The notes: generated by a model not told the origin, from the letters alone. 64,000 nucleotides of DNA from Clostridium sp. UBA4548 (GCF_002387895.1 NZ_DGLI01000002.1:7829-71828); one strand, 5' to 3'; counted from the stretch's first letter, positions 43,270-52,093 are shown. Numbers and translations are program-made.

Positions 43270-43350
43270 AAAATTCCCCCAAAATTTAAAATATTAACCT
43301 TTCTAAACTCTTAAATTACAAGATTCAGAATAAAAATGCCTAATAATTTA

Positions 43351-43375
43351 CCCCTATACTTTTAAAATATAGGGG
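43351..43375 (-). terminator. Terminator-like hairpin after the DUF1934 gene
   Basis: CCCCTAT / ATAGGGG with an 11-nt loop, close copy of the hairpin at 320-345, downstream of the minus-strand gene ending at 43441. Confidence 0.5.
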
Positions 43376-43440
43376 CTTGTTATAAGGTTAAAAATTAATA
43401 ATATATTTTGCAAAGTAGCTCCACAAGATGAACTTGCTTT

Positions 43441-43857
43441 CTATTTAACTTCTATATTTGCTATAAGTTTTGTGTTAATACTATGTTGTCCATCAATAAA
43501 AATATCATATTCAAGGTCTACATTTCCTCTCAGGTCATCAGCTTGAATTTTTATATTTCTTGTTTTAACCTGTAATGCTAATCCACCCTGGGGTGTACTG
43601 TATAGAATTGAGGTACTATGCCCTCTTTTAAACTCCATCACAGTATTAATTTCCCCTTCACGAATTAAATAAAAAAAATCTTTACCTATCTTAAAAGTAG
43701 TGGTTGTATTACCCATTCCTGAAAGTTCCGTTTCCTTATAAGTTGCAACGAAAACTTCTTCTTCTTTATAATAATCCCCTAAACTTACTACTTCAATTTT
43801 TTCATCTTCTTCATTATTTTGAATACTTACCACTTTTATAATTGCATTGTTTTTCAT
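43441..43857 (-). CDS. DUF1934 beta-barrel protein (YwiB-like)
   Basis: The 138-residue cytoplasmic protein is predicted all beta, with Y-K-E-T-E-L-S-G-M-G-N-T-T-T-T-F-K-I and R-G-H-S-T-S-I-L-Y-S-T-P-Q-G, and an end D-L-E-Y-D-I-F-I-D-G-Q-H. This matches the lipocalin/calycin-like DUF1934 family, found near argS and pyrG in many Firmicutes. Function unknown. Single gene with a downstream hairpin. Confidence 0.88.
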   Translation of the reverse strand: MKNNAIIKVVSIQNNEEDEKIEVVSLGDYYKEEEVFVATYKETELSGMGNTTTTFKIGKDFFYLIREGEINTVMEFKRGHSTSILYSTPQGGLALQVKTRNIKIQADDLRGNVDLEYDIFIDGQHSINTKLIANIEVK

Positions 43858-43963
43858 ATATTCTCCTTTAATCTATTGGCCATATATTATGTTATTAATT
43901 ACAATATAATTTTATCATAACTTTTCATATTATATAAGTTACAACCTGTGCTTTACATAATAA

Positions 43964-44019
43964 AATTTATACAGCCAACCAGGAAATTAAACTCGTCTTC
44001 CCGTTTGACTGTATAAATT
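43964..44019 (-). terminator. Terminator after ddl
   Basis: AATTTATACAG / CTGTATAAATT base stem with an imperfect GC-containing upper stem; immediately past the ddl stop. On the minus strand TTTTATT follows. Confidence 0.7.
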
Positions 44020-45049
44020 ACTTATTATTTCTTTCAATAGCTAATTCAATTAGTTCATCGATTAAAGCTGGATAAGCAAGTCCTGTAGCTTCCCACATCT
44101 TAGGATACATACTAATACTTGTAAATCCTGGAATTGTATTAACTTCATTTAAGTAAACCTCTTCTGTTTCCTTATCAACTAAGAAATCTACTCTTGCCAT
44201 TCCTGAACAATCTAATTTTTTATAAATTTTAACTGCTAAACCTCTTATTATATCTAGCTTTTCTTCTGATAAAGCCGCAGGAATCAAAAGTTTAGAAGCT
44301 GCATTCTGATATTTTGCTTCGTAGTCATAAAATTCCTTAGCAGGAATGATTTCTCCTGGAATTGATGCCTTAGGGTTATCATTTCCCAGTACTGAAACTT
44401 CTATTTCCCTAGCATTTAGTCCCTCTTCTACTAAGACCTTTCTGTCATGCTCTAATGCTAATTCTAACCCTTTAGCAAGCTCCTCTTCATTATGAGCCTT
44501 AGTAATCCCCACAGAAGAACCACTATTAGCTGGCTTAACAAAGCATGGATAGCCAAGCTTTTCTTCTATTTCCTTAAGGAAAAAGTTCTTATCCCTTCCA
44601 TAATCAAAGGAAGTAACCACCACGTAGCTTGCTTGCTTAATGTTTTCATGTTCTAATAAGTATTTAGTATATATCTTATCCATGCACACTGCAGAACTCA
44701 TCACAGAAGGACCTACACAGGGTATATTCATAAGCTTACATAACCCTTGAATTGTGCCATCCTCTCCATACATACCATGAAGTACAGGAAATACTACCTC
44801 CACCTTTTTATCTACAAGTATCTCTAAACCATTAGGAACTTTATTGGCGCAATCGTCCTCCCACTTACCATCAGCAATGTTTTTATATTCTCCCTTATAA
44901 AGAAACCACTTACCCTGCTTTGTGATTCCTATAGGATAAATATCATATTTCTCATGATTTATATGGCTTAAAACGGATGTAGCTGACACTCTAGAAACCT
45001 CATGCTCTGTAGACTGTCCTCCAAATAATATAGCTACATTTTTTTTCAT
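44018..45049 (-). CDS. ddl: D-alanine--D-alanine ligase
   Basis: Joins two D-Ala for peptidoglycan precursors. I use the ATG at 45049 (AGGAGAG 6 nt upstream), 343 residues. ATP-grasp enzyme: N-terminal L-F-G-G-Q-S-T-E-H-E-V-S, H-G-M-Y-G-E-D-G-T-I-Q-G, central P-C-F-V-K-P-A-N-S-G-S-S-V-G, omega-loop region with E-F-Y-D-Y-E-A-K-Y, and metal-binding D-F-L-V-D...N-E-V-N-T-I-P-G-F-T. The Tyr in the Y-D-Y-E-A-K-Y loop indicates D-Ala-D-Ala rather than D-Ala-D-Lac. Confidence 0.97.
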   Translation of the reverse strand: MKKNVAILFGGQSTEHEVSRVSATSVLSHINHEKYDIYPIGITKQGKWFLYKGEYKNIADGKWEDDCANKVPNGLEILVDKKVEVVFPVLHGMYGEDGTIQGLCKLMNIPCVGPSVMSSAVCMDKIYTKYLLEHENIKQASYVVVTSFDYGRDKNFFLKEIEEKLGYPCFVKPANSGSSVGITKAHNEEELAKGLELALEHDRKVLVEEGLNAREIEVSVLGNDNPKASIPGEIIPAKEFYDYEAKYQNAASKLLIPAALSEEKLDIIRGLAVKIYKKLDCSGMARVDFLVDKETEEVYLNEVNTIPGFTSISMYPKMWEATGLAYPALIDELIELAIERNNK

Positions 45050-45214
45050 AGTTATCTCTCCTAACAATAATTTATATTAACAAGTTATTCAACATACCGT
45101 GTCAAGGTGAAACAAAGTAGTTTTACTACAAAATTATTCTATGCCTATATTCACATTTCTTCAACCTGAAAAGTAAAGTTTTTAACATTTATTTTAAAGT
45201 TTTAATTTTACGAA

Positions 45215-45310
45215 AATTAAAGTCAGCAAAAACTATTATTTGCTGACTTTAATTGAAATAAAGATAAGGGAAAGGAGATTATCTTTGGGGGAGGTTCCCT
45301 TATCTTTATC
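45215..45310 (-). terminator. Tandem hairpins after spoIIR
   Basis: First: perfect 16-bp stem AATTAAAGTCAGCAAA with loop (45215-45254). Second: AAAGATAAGGGAA / TTCCCTTATCTTT (45257-45310) around a G-rich loop. Both lie downstream of spoIIR on the minus strand and upstream of ddl; the rest of the 45068-45386 gap holds no ORF. Confidence 0.75.
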
Positions 45311-45386
45311 TATAATCATAACCACAAAGGAAAATCCCCTGAGATTTGATTAGCAATTTATATACAATATTAAAGATTATTTCAAA

Positions 45387-46289
45387 TTACTCAACTAAAC
45401 TTTTTAATATTTCCCCTATTTTAAACTTGATTATTACATTGTTATCCTCTGTATTATCTACCATTTTTTCCTTTTCTAAACCTAATATATCCTTGGAATT
45501 TGATTTTTCCTCATTATTTTTTTTTTTATTATTACTGTTTTTTGCTGCAGTGGTATTTGATTTTTTGCTAGCTGTCTTATTGCTTTCCTTTGAAACCACC
45601 TTAGCTTTGCTATTATCTACAGTTTTATTATCTTTATTTTTTTCACTTTCTTCACTTGCCTTATTGTTAACCATGTTGTACTCTTCATCATTTAATACTT
45701 CTTTCATCTCTTTTTCTGTTTCCTCATAAGCTACTGCTCCCTTTGTCACATCTACAAAACATATTGGTGGAAACATAACACACCACCAGTTCTTACCTTC
45801 TCCACTTCCTATAAGGATTCTATAAGCTTCATATTCTCCTTGAGGAAGAGTAATGTTTCCATAGGTCTTAACTGGAAAATACTCTCTTGAAAGAGTTGAA
45901 TCTACTTCATAACTATAACCATTTTCTTCAATAACAGCTTTTGCAATTTTTAATATGTTCCCATTTTCTTTTTTTAGAATTTCCCTTGAGTTGTCAATAT
46001 CCTTACTTTCTTTTAATAATGGTTGTATATATTTTAAAACCTCATCTCTAACTTTCAACTTTAGAGCTTGATCCTTTTCTTCATCACTATTTGCAATTAC
46101 ATGAAATCTAATTAACTTTTCCGAAATTTCCTCTACTGTTAAATTTGTTTCTTCTTTAACCTTTAAAGTTTGTGCACTTGCAGTTCCTATTGTTTTAACA
46201 CTAGAACCTACAGTTCTAGAACTGTAAAAACCTGTTAGGAATGTTAGTATGACTAACACCATTACTCCCATTGATAATAATTTTTTCAT
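45387..46289 (-). CDS. spoIIR: Stage II sporulation protein R
   Basis: Secreted forespore signal that triggers SpoIIGA to process pro-sigmaE in the mother cell. The protein has 300 residues with an N-terminal signal/anchor (about 5-24). The SpoIIR domain covers about 45-190: L-I-R-F-H-V-I-A-N-S-D...D-Q-A-L-K-L-K-V-R-D-E-V-L, G-N-I-T-L-P-Q-G-E-Y-E-A-Y-R-I, and N-W-W-C-V-M-F-P-P-I-C-F. Beyond residue 200 is a Lys/Asn/Ser-rich low-complexity tail of about 90 residues, longer than usual, ending in a hydrophobic patch. Expected sigmaF-dependent (family knowledge). Confidence 0.96.
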   Translation of the reverse strand: MKKLLSMGVMVLVILTFLTGFYSSRTVGSSVKTIGTASAQTLKVKEETNLTVEEISEKLIRFHVIANSDEEKDQALKLKVRDEVLKYIQPLLKESKDIDNSREILKKENGNILKIAKAVIEENGYSYEVDSTLSREYFPVKTYGNITLPQGEYEAYRILIGSGEGKNWWCVMFPPICFVDVTKGAVAYEETEKEMKEVLNDEEYNMVNNKASEESEKNKDNKTVDNSKAKVVSKESNKTASKKSNTTAAKNSNNKKKNNEEKSNSKDILGLEKEKMVDNTEDNNVIIKFKIGEILKSLVE

Positions 46290-46606
46290 AATCTTTCTCC
46301 CCCTTAATTCCTTGTTAACCTCTGTTATATTCTAATTATTACCAAAGGGACAAGTTCTATACACATAATATAAAATATTTTTTATATTCTTTTGTGTCTA
46401 TTCCTATAGTATTTTAAGTTAATCCATAGATATTCTTATGTTGCACCATAGCTTGTCTACCTTCCCACCTAACTACTATTATAAAAATCTACTAACTTCC
46501 ACCTTATAAATGAATAGAGGCCTACTAGAAACGCCTATTGAACCCCCCCAAGAAACTTCCCTTAGAAAAATTCTAATAACCACTTTCTAATTAGCCCCTA
46601 TATAGT
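46290..46606. other. Spacer between the gerA operon and spoIIR
   Basis: About 315 bases without a gene. It carries the spoIIR promoter region (minus strand, near 46290-46350) and a weak hairpin near 46512-46540 that may end the ger operon. Confidence 0.35.
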
Positions 46607-47779
46607 TTAATTAGTTAATCCTACAGTTCTTATATGATTATCTACAGTAACCTTTATCTCTGCATTTTGATAAACTTCCGGCCATCTACTTTGAAGTTTA
46701 CTCCAAATTCTAGGATGATACTTTCTTAGGTTTTCTTTTACATTTAGCAAATCTACCTGAAGCTTATTTCTAGTGATATCAGCAATAGCCACTAGTTCCT
46801 TTTCCATTGAATCTGCAAAATACTGTTCAATTTCTCTTATGACATCTGTATTAAGCAAATTGGCATCTGTATAATAACCCTTAATTGTTCCCTCTGTAAA
46901 AATCTTATAATTCAGTACCAACTTATCATCTACTAGTTCCACATCTACCTTGGTAGACACATCTCTAATATAATAATCTATAGGGTGCCCTTCTTTATAA
47001 ACTACTTTTTTACAAGAACCTATGTCACCTCTTAGCAGTTGCACATCTGTAATTTCCTTATCATTCAAATACCCTACAATTTGAAAATCTTTAATTAAAG
47101 TTATTCCTGATAATACTAACTTCTTATTCCCCTCCTCAAGTTTAAATAAAGGTAGCATATTCACATCACTTTGAGTGGACATATCTATATATTTATTTAA
47201 AGTAACGGGATACACAGATCCATTCCTACTATTATTTCCCATTAAACCTGTAATATAGTTTTCTATATTTTCTTCCATTAGAGGCTTGAACTTTACATAA
47301 TCCTCTGCCTTTCCTTCAACTATAGCCATAACTGTAGTTCTGTTTAAACTTGGTTCCCTTTCTATGTAATCCATCACTTCTTTTGCAACCTCTGGATACC
47401 TAAATAACTCATCGCTTAGAAATAAAACTTTACTATGACTAAACTGAAGATTTCTACTACTTTGTGCAATAGCTTTAAAGTAAGTATCCGTCATAGAGTA
47501 ACCATCTACAGTTATAGCAAGTTCTTCTGCAGTACCCTTTTCCTGTTCCATATTTCTTATGTCAGGAAATCCATAGGTTACATTAAGAATGTCCATAGAT
47601 TTATCCGCAAAGGCATCTGTAGGTTTTAATTCCTTAAGAGCCTCTCTTTCTTTAATATCTTTCCCAATATCTACGGCTATAGTAGCTACAAAAGCCTTTC
47701 TGTCTATCTCCACATTATCCCAACAACCAGTAAGCAACATACTAATAATTAGTGCTGGAAGAACCTTTTTAATTTTCAT
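46607..47779 (-). CDS. Spore germination receptor C subunit (GerAC type)
   Basis: Lipoprotein subunit of a nutrient germinant receptor in the spore inner membrane. I use the ATG at 47779 (GAGAGGGG 6 nt upstream), about 390 residues. Lipobox L-L-T-G-C-W-D-N with Cys about 18, then the Ger(x)C domains: V-E-I-D-R-K-A-F-V-A-T-I-A-V-D, Q-S-S-R-N-L-Q-F-S-H-S-K-V-L-F, and the C-terminal domain with W-P-E-V-Y-Q-N-A-E-I-K-V-T-V. Last gene of an A-B-C operon; its 5' end overlaps the B gene by about 11 nt. Confidence 0.95.
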   Translation of the reverse strand: MKIKKVLPALIISMLLTGCWDNVEIDRKAFVATIAVDIGKDIKEREALKELKPTDAFADKSMDILNVTYGFPDIRNMEQEKGTAEELAITVDGYSMTDTYFKAIAQSSRNLQFSHSKVLFLSDELFRYPEVAKEVMDYIEREPSLNRTTVMAIVEGKAEDYVKFKPLMEENIENYITGLMGNNSRNGSVYPVTLNKYIDMSTQSDVNMLPLFKLEEGNKKLVLSGITLIKDFQIVGYLNDKEITDVQLLRGDIGSCKKVVYKEGHPIDYYIRDVSTKVDVELVDDKLVLNYKIFTEGTIKGYYTDANLLNTDVIREIEQYFADSMEKELVAIADITRNKLQVDLLNVKENLRKYHPRIWSKLQSRWPEVYQNAEIKVTVDNHIRTVGLTN

Positions 47780-48878
47780 TTTTAACCCCTCTCCCCTTCC
47801 CATTCCTAATATAGCTTACTAAAAAAGTGATCCCTATAACCACAAACAGCGTTCCAATGAACCCCATTCTAATGAAGCCCATCTTTAAATTCCTTACATC
47901 TACCACGCTCTCAGGGAATAAAGCCGCCACATAAATCACTGGTAAAAATATCACGGAAGCAATTTTAATATCTTCAATATTAAATACATGTTTTACTATA
48001 TAAGATGAAAAATAATAGGTATTGGCAAAGGCAGTAAAATAGAAAATGACCCAAATTGCCATAATTAAGCTATCCCATCTTTCTAAAAATCCAGTTCTTG
48101 ATGTAATGGACTGAATCATAGTAATGGTTGGGAAAATTGTATTTCTAGTTTGATCCACAGATAAAGTGGCTGCCACTAATATAAAGGTAATTCCATAAAA
48201 GGCCCCAATAAAGAAACTACTTCGTCTCAAAATCTTCCCTATTCTCTCCTTTTTCTTAACATAAGGTATTAAAATAAATACCATAGAAAAGCCATTTAGC
48301 AAAAACAACAGTTCAAAGCTTCCCTTTAAGTAGTTAGGAGGCGTTGTTGAAAACACCGGTAATAAATTAGTAAAATCTGCAATGGGCAGTGTTAAAAGAA
48401 AAGCCAGTATAGCTGGAATAAATATCATCCAGAAAGCCAATTCATTAAAGTTTACTACATTAGCTAAACCACCTCTACTCAAGAACATACTTAGAAAAAT
48501 CATAGTTATGAGAACAACTTCAGTAGGCGTATTAACTAGTAGGAACATAGTTATTACCTCAGAAAATACTCTTAAAGATATACCTAAAGCAAGTATCATC
48601 ATAACTGCATAGATTATAGATATAATTCTCCCTAAAACTCCGCCATATATATTTTTTAGTATTATTACAATATCGTCATAGGTGTTTACTCTCATGATGT
48701 AATACATCATATACATAATTATAAATATAGCTGCCGCTGTGATTATGGCCACTACCCAACCATCAGCACCCACATACTTTGCTACTAAGGAAGGGCTATA
48801 AAACACCCCTATACCAATCATGGATACTACTAAACTTGCAAACAAACCAAAGTCTTGTATAAAATTTTTATCTTTCAC
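47769..48878 (-). CDS. Spore germination receptor B subunit (GerAB type)
   Basis: Integral membrane protein of the APC amino-acid transporter superfamily that binds the germinant. The 369-residue length and about ten membrane segments are standard. Motifs: G-I-G-V-F-Y-S-P-S (helix 1 break), N-E-L-A-F-W-M-I-F-I-P, and N-T-Y-Y-F-S-S-Y-I-V-K in later helices. Overlaps the C gene at its 3' end. The upstream neighbour is a MITE-like element 17 nt before the start codon, separating it from the A gene. Confidence 0.95.
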   Translation of the reverse strand: MKDKNFIQDFGLFASLVVSMIGIGVFYSPSLVAKYVGADGWVVAIITAAAIFIIMYMMYYIMRVNTYDDIVIILKNIYGGVLGRIISIIYAVMMILALGISLRVFSEVITMFLLVNTPTEVVLITMIFLSMFLSRGGLANVVNFNELAFWMIFIPAILAFLLTLPIADFTNLLPVFSTTPPNYLKGSFELLFLLNGFSMVFILIPYVKKKERIGKILRRSSFFIGAFYGITFILVAATLSVDQTRNTIFPTITMIQSITSRTGFLERWDSLIMAIWVIFYFTAFANTYYFSSYIVKHVFNIEDIKIASVIFLPVIYVAALFPESVVDVRNLKMGFIRMGFIGTLFVVIGITFLVSYIRNGKGRGVKNEN

Positions 48879-48895
48879 TTTTTATTCCTCCAATT

Positions 48896-49072
48896 AGGCA
48901 TTTGAAAATAAATAATAAGTCAAAGATGTAAAGGATATTTTGCGTTCACAAGCAAGCTTGTGCTGACAAGGAAACAGGTTCCTTTGATAGTTGAGCTATC
49001 TAAGGGTTCTGTTGACGCAGTATAACACAAAATAGACAAGCATACTGACTTATTTATTTTTTGAAGATGCCT
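48896..49072. mobile_element. MITE-like element, copy 2
   Basis: About 177 bp, same terminal inverted repeats as copy 1 (21323-21482), starting AGGCAT and ending AGATGCCT. The interior keeps the AAGGAA-ACAGG-TTCCTT and GATAG/CTATC hairpins and adds a further one, ACAAGC-AA-GCTTGT. Most of the ends and of the right half match copy 1; the left interior differs. It sits inside the ger operon between the A and B genes. Flanks are TTA on the left and TCA on the right outside GGCAT/ATGCC. Confidence 0.8.
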
Positions 49073-49079
49073 CAGACAG

Positions 49080-50540
49080 TTATTTTTGTCTCACCTTATC
49101 ATTAGGTTCTAAAAATTCCGGTCTTTCCTTAAAGTCCTTTAGAGGCATTCTTACATATAAATCCTTCAAGTCCTTCATAATAGTATTTACTGCTGGTGCA
49201 AGATACGGTATACCAAAGCTCTCTATTCTTGTTAAATGAATTAACAAGAATATAAGACCTAGCATAATACCATAAAGACCCAAAAATGAAGAAAGAAGAA
49301 TAAGCATTACTCTAAAATAAGAAAAAGCAGTAGTCACAGTGTAGTTTGGAATTAAAAATGTAGTTATCGCTGTGAGTCCAAGAACTATAACCATAATAGG
49401 ACTTACAAGTCCTGCACTAACTGCTGATTGACCAATAATAAGACCTCCCACAATACCGATAGTTGAACCTACAGGTTTTGGTAGTTTTATAATTGCTTCT
49501 ATTAAGAAGGCTAAAGCTGCTTCCATAAGCAAAGCTTCAACATAGGCTGCAAAAGGTACCCCTTCCCTTGAAGCTGCTATTGCATAAGCAAGCTTTGTAG
49601 GAATAAGTCCTGTATGAAAAGAGGTCATAGCTACATAAGCTGCTGGTAAAATTAAAGATAGTACTATGGCAAACAATCTTATTATCCTCACCACAGAACC
49701 ACTTAACCATCTATTGTAATAATCATCTGGCGATTGGAAGAAATTCGCAAGCACTGCTGGAACAATTAAGGCAAAGGGAGAATTATCAACGAAAATTGCA
49801 ATCCTTCCTTCATATAAAGCTGCCGCTACCACATCAGGCCTTTCTGTACTTTGAATTTGTGGAAATGGAGTCATTTTATTATCTTCGATAAATTGCTCTA
49901 TATATCCACTATCTAAAATTGCATCAATACTTACACCCTTTAATCTAGTTTTCAACTCATCAAGAATTTCCTTATTTACTATGTCATCGATATACATTAT
50001 TGCCATATCGGTTTTAGAACGTACCCCCGCTTGACTTGGCTCAACCTTTAACCTAGTATCTCTAATTCTTCTTCTTACAAGAGCTGTATTAAATCTTATT
50101 GTTTCTGTGAACCCCTCTCTAGAACCTCTTATTACCGTTTCTCCCGAAGGCTCTCCAATACCCCTATTAGGCCAAGCTCTGTTAGCAATAGTAAGAGCTG
50201 CTCCTAAATCATCGATAAAAACTAAGGATTCCCCTGCTAGCACTGCATTTATTCCATCTGCTAACTTTGTAATTTTTTTCATATCAGAAATTGCAATAAT
50301 CTTATCCATCAACTGCTCTGGAGTTATGTTTTTTCCCCCATTATCCATCAATGGCTCCAATAAAAAATCGTTAAGTAGAGTTTTATCAGCCATTCCATCA
50401 ATATAAACTAATCCACCTTTAAGATTACCTATATTAAATTCCCTAAATACAACATCTGCTGCATTTTTAAACAGTTCCTTAACATACATCATGTTTTGTT
50501 CTGTTTTTTGAGAAATGTTTTCACGAATTTGTTCTTGCAA
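49080..50540 (-). CDS. Spore germination receptor A subunit (GerAA type)
   Basis: Largest subunit of the germinant receptor, 486 residues. N-terminal soluble domain (about 1-270) with E-P-S-G-E-T-V-I-R-G-S-R-E-G-F-T-E and I-R-D-T-R-L-K-V-E, then about five membrane segments (about 285-440) with S-G-S-V-V-R-I-I-R and T-G-L-I-P-T-K-L-A-Y-A-I-A-A-S-R-E-G-V-P-F. First gene of the A-B-C operon. The next gene is 201 nt away owing to the inserted MITE-like element. Germinant not predictable. Confidence 0.96.
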   Translation of the reverse strand: MQEQIRENISQKTEQNMMYVKELFKNAADVVFREFNIGNLKGGLVYIDGMADKTLLNDFLLEPLMDNGGKNITPEQLMDKIIAISDMKKITKLADGINAVLAGESLVFIDDLGAALTIANRAWPNRGIGEPSGETVIRGSREGFTETIRFNTALVRRRIRDTRLKVEPSQAGVRSKTDMAIMYIDDIVNKEILDELKTRLKGVSIDAILDSGYIEQFIEDNKMTPFPQIQSTERPDVVAAALYEGRIAIFVDNSPFALIVPAVLANFFQSPDDYYNRWLSGSVVRIIRLFAIVLSLILPAAYVAMTSFHTGLIPTKLAYAIAASREGVPFAAYVEALLMEAALAFLIEAIIKLPKPVGSTIGIVGGLIIGQSAVSAGLVSPIMVIVLGLTAITTFLIPNYTVTTAFSYFRVMLILLSSFLGLYGIMLGLIFLLIHLTRIESFGIPYLAPAVNTIMKDLKDLYVRMPLKDFKERPEFLEPNDKVRQK

Positions 50541-50562
50541 CTATCTCACTTCCCTTTCTTCA

Positions 50563-50672
50563 CCTAAAGTATAAGGAACCAAAACTACCACTTAGCTTAT
50601 ACATAAACCCCTATTGATTCCCTTAAAACTTTCTAAAGGTTATAACCTAAAGTTCACCTTCAACCTCTATAA
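50563..50672. repeat. Composite hairpin repeat, copy 8
   Basis: Same orientation as copy 4. Core ACTTAGCTTATACATA at 50590-50605, identical over 16 nt to copy 4. Inner pairing AAGGAACCAAAA / TTGATTCCCTT and CTTTCTAAAGG. Lies between the gerAA start and the small membrane protein gene. Confidence 0.65.
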
Positions 50673-50698
50673 TCTATGTAAATTCATAAATATTACCT

Positions 50699-50908
50699 TT
50701 AGACAAACATAAATCTAACAATGTATAGCGCTATTGCAAGAGCTGCTACACCAACACCAAAATACCTTGCCTGTTTATAGGCAGTTTGCTTATTTTCAGT
50801 TTTGAACTTTTTAGCATCAAAATAGGCTACTAATATACCTGTAGCAACAGAGAGTATAAGCAGATACAAGTCAAAACGTTCAATAATAGTTCTAATCATA
50901 AGCCTCAT
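50699..50908 (-). CDS. Small two-helix membrane protein
   Basis: About 69 residues from the ATG at 50908 (AGGAAG 5 nt upstream). Two hydrophobic segments (about 14-29 and 49-68) joined by a basic, Lys/Gln-rich loop (F-D-A-K-K-F-K-T-E-N-K-Q). This resembles small clostridial proteins sometimes annotated as the CLC_0170 family. It lies directly upstream of the ger operon on the same strand and may be co-transcribed. Function unknown. Confidence 0.75.
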   Translation of the reverse strand: MRLMIRTIIERFDLYLLILSVATGILVAYFDAKKFKTENKQTAYKQARYFGVGVAALAIALYIVRFMFV

Positions 50909-50971
50909 CACATCTTCCTTTATTAAAAATTTCCTATTTAGTTTTAACTAATATGATTTTTATATACATAA

Positions 50972-51005
50972 AAATAAAAACCCCTACTAGTCGCTCTAGT
51001 AGAGG
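50972..51005 (-). terminator. Terminator after ispE
   Basis: CCCCTACTAG / CTAGTAGAGG with a TCGCT loop; on the minus strand GTTTTTATTTT follows. A second hairpin AACTTCCTC / GAGGAAGTT lies just before it at about 51036-51070. Confidence 0.88.
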
Positions 51006-51124
51006 TGAACTTTTATACAGCACAATTTAAGCAAAAACTTCCTCTGAGAAAAATTCCTCTGAGGAAGTTAACCAATTAAAGAACTCCTTTTGTCTAATGA
51101 CCTTAGGAGAATACTTTATTAACT

Positions 51125-51967
51125 TTAAATTGTAGTTGTAACAAACACTTCTTTATATTTTCCCTTTAACTTTTCATAACAGCTTTCTGCTTTAGCTCTA
51201 TGTTCAAAGAAACCAAATACCGTTGGTCCACTTCCAGTCATCATGGCTCCTAAAGAACCTTCTTCTAGCATAAAGTCCTTAATCTCCTGTATTTCCTTAT
51301 GATTTTTAATAGTAACCTGTTCCAGCAAGTTCATCATATTTTTAGCCACATAACTAACATCATCTTTTTCCATAGCCTTAATTAATTCTTCAGTATTTGG
51401 ATGATTCTTAACCTCATTTATATCAAAAGACTTGTATACCCCTACAGTGGACACTCCAAAATTAGGTTTAACCACTAGCAATACTTTTCCTTGGAAAGGT
51501 CTAAGAGGTGTAATTACTTCCCCAATTCCTTCACAAAGAGCGGTGCCGCCAATAATGCAGTAAGGTACATCTGCACCAATTTTCACTCCTAATTTCATTA
51601 ACTCTTCATCACTAACCTGAGGATTATATAAATCTCTCATGGCTCTTAAAGCCGCTGCTGCATCGGTGCTTCCCCCTGCCATACCAGCTTCCATGGGAAT
51701 GTTTTTATTAATATGCACATTCACTCCACCTTGAACCCCATATGTATTCTTAAATAATTCTATAGCCTTATATACTAAATTTCTGTTATCCGTGGGTATG
51801 CCTTCTTTATTACAAGCAATATGTATCCCTTCATCACAAGGTTCAAAGGTAAGTTCATCATAAATATCTACAGTTTGCATAATCATTCTAAGCAGATGAT
51901 ATCCATCTTCTCTTTTTCCAACCACATCTAAAGATATATTTATTTTACCGTATGCTTTTAATTTCAT
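51125..51967 (-). CDS. ispE: 4-diphosphocytidyl-2-C-methyl-D-erythritol kinase
   Basis: Fourth step of the MEP isoprenoid pathway, supplying undecaprenyl carriers. I use the ATG at 51967 (280 residues; GGTTGGTG 6 nt upstream); the frame is open 11 codons further without a ribosome binding site. GHMP kinase signatures: K-A-Y-G-K-I-N-I-S-L-D-V near the start, ATP loop P-M-E-A-G-M-A-G-G-S-T-D-A-A-A, and C-terminal M-T-G-S-G-P-T-V-F-G. The yabG-veg-ispE order is shared with Bacillus. Confidence 0.97.
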   Translation of the reverse strand: MKLKAYGKINISLDVVGKREDGYHLLRMIMQTVDIYDELTFEPCDEGIHIACNKEGIPTDNRNLVYKAIELFKNTYGVQGGVNVHINKNIPMEAGMAGGSTDAAAALRAMRDLYNPQVSDEELMKLGVKIGADVPYCIIGGTALCEGIGEVITPLRPFQGKVLLVVKPNFGVSTVGVYKSFDINEVKNHPNTEELIKAMEKDDVSYVAKNMMNLLEQVTIKNHKEIQEIKDFMLEEGSLGAMMTGSGPTVFGFFEHRAKAESCYEKLKGKYKEVFVTTTI

Positions 51968-51997
51968 TGTATTCACCAACCTATGCGTTTTCTTCCA

Positions 51998-52093
51998 CAT
52001 AGATAAACTACATCTTAACTTTAAATAAAGTTAATCTCTTACCCCTTTAGAGTTAAAAAACTCTTTAAATTTGGAAGCGGTTTATCTATATTA
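51998..52093. repeat. Multi-hairpin element upstream of ispE
   Basis: Outer stem ATAGATAAAC / GTTTATCTAT encloses TTAACTTT-AAAT-AAAGTTAA and TTTAGAGTT-AAA-AACTCTTTAAA, giving a three-way-junction shape like the composite repeats but with different sequence. It ends about 30 nt before the ispE start. Confidence 0.65.

Noticed and set aside
45346..45729. Plus-strand frame of 127 codons antisense to spoIIR
   Set aside because: Leu/Ser/Phe-only composition results from the Lys/Asn-rich tail of spoIIR read backwards.
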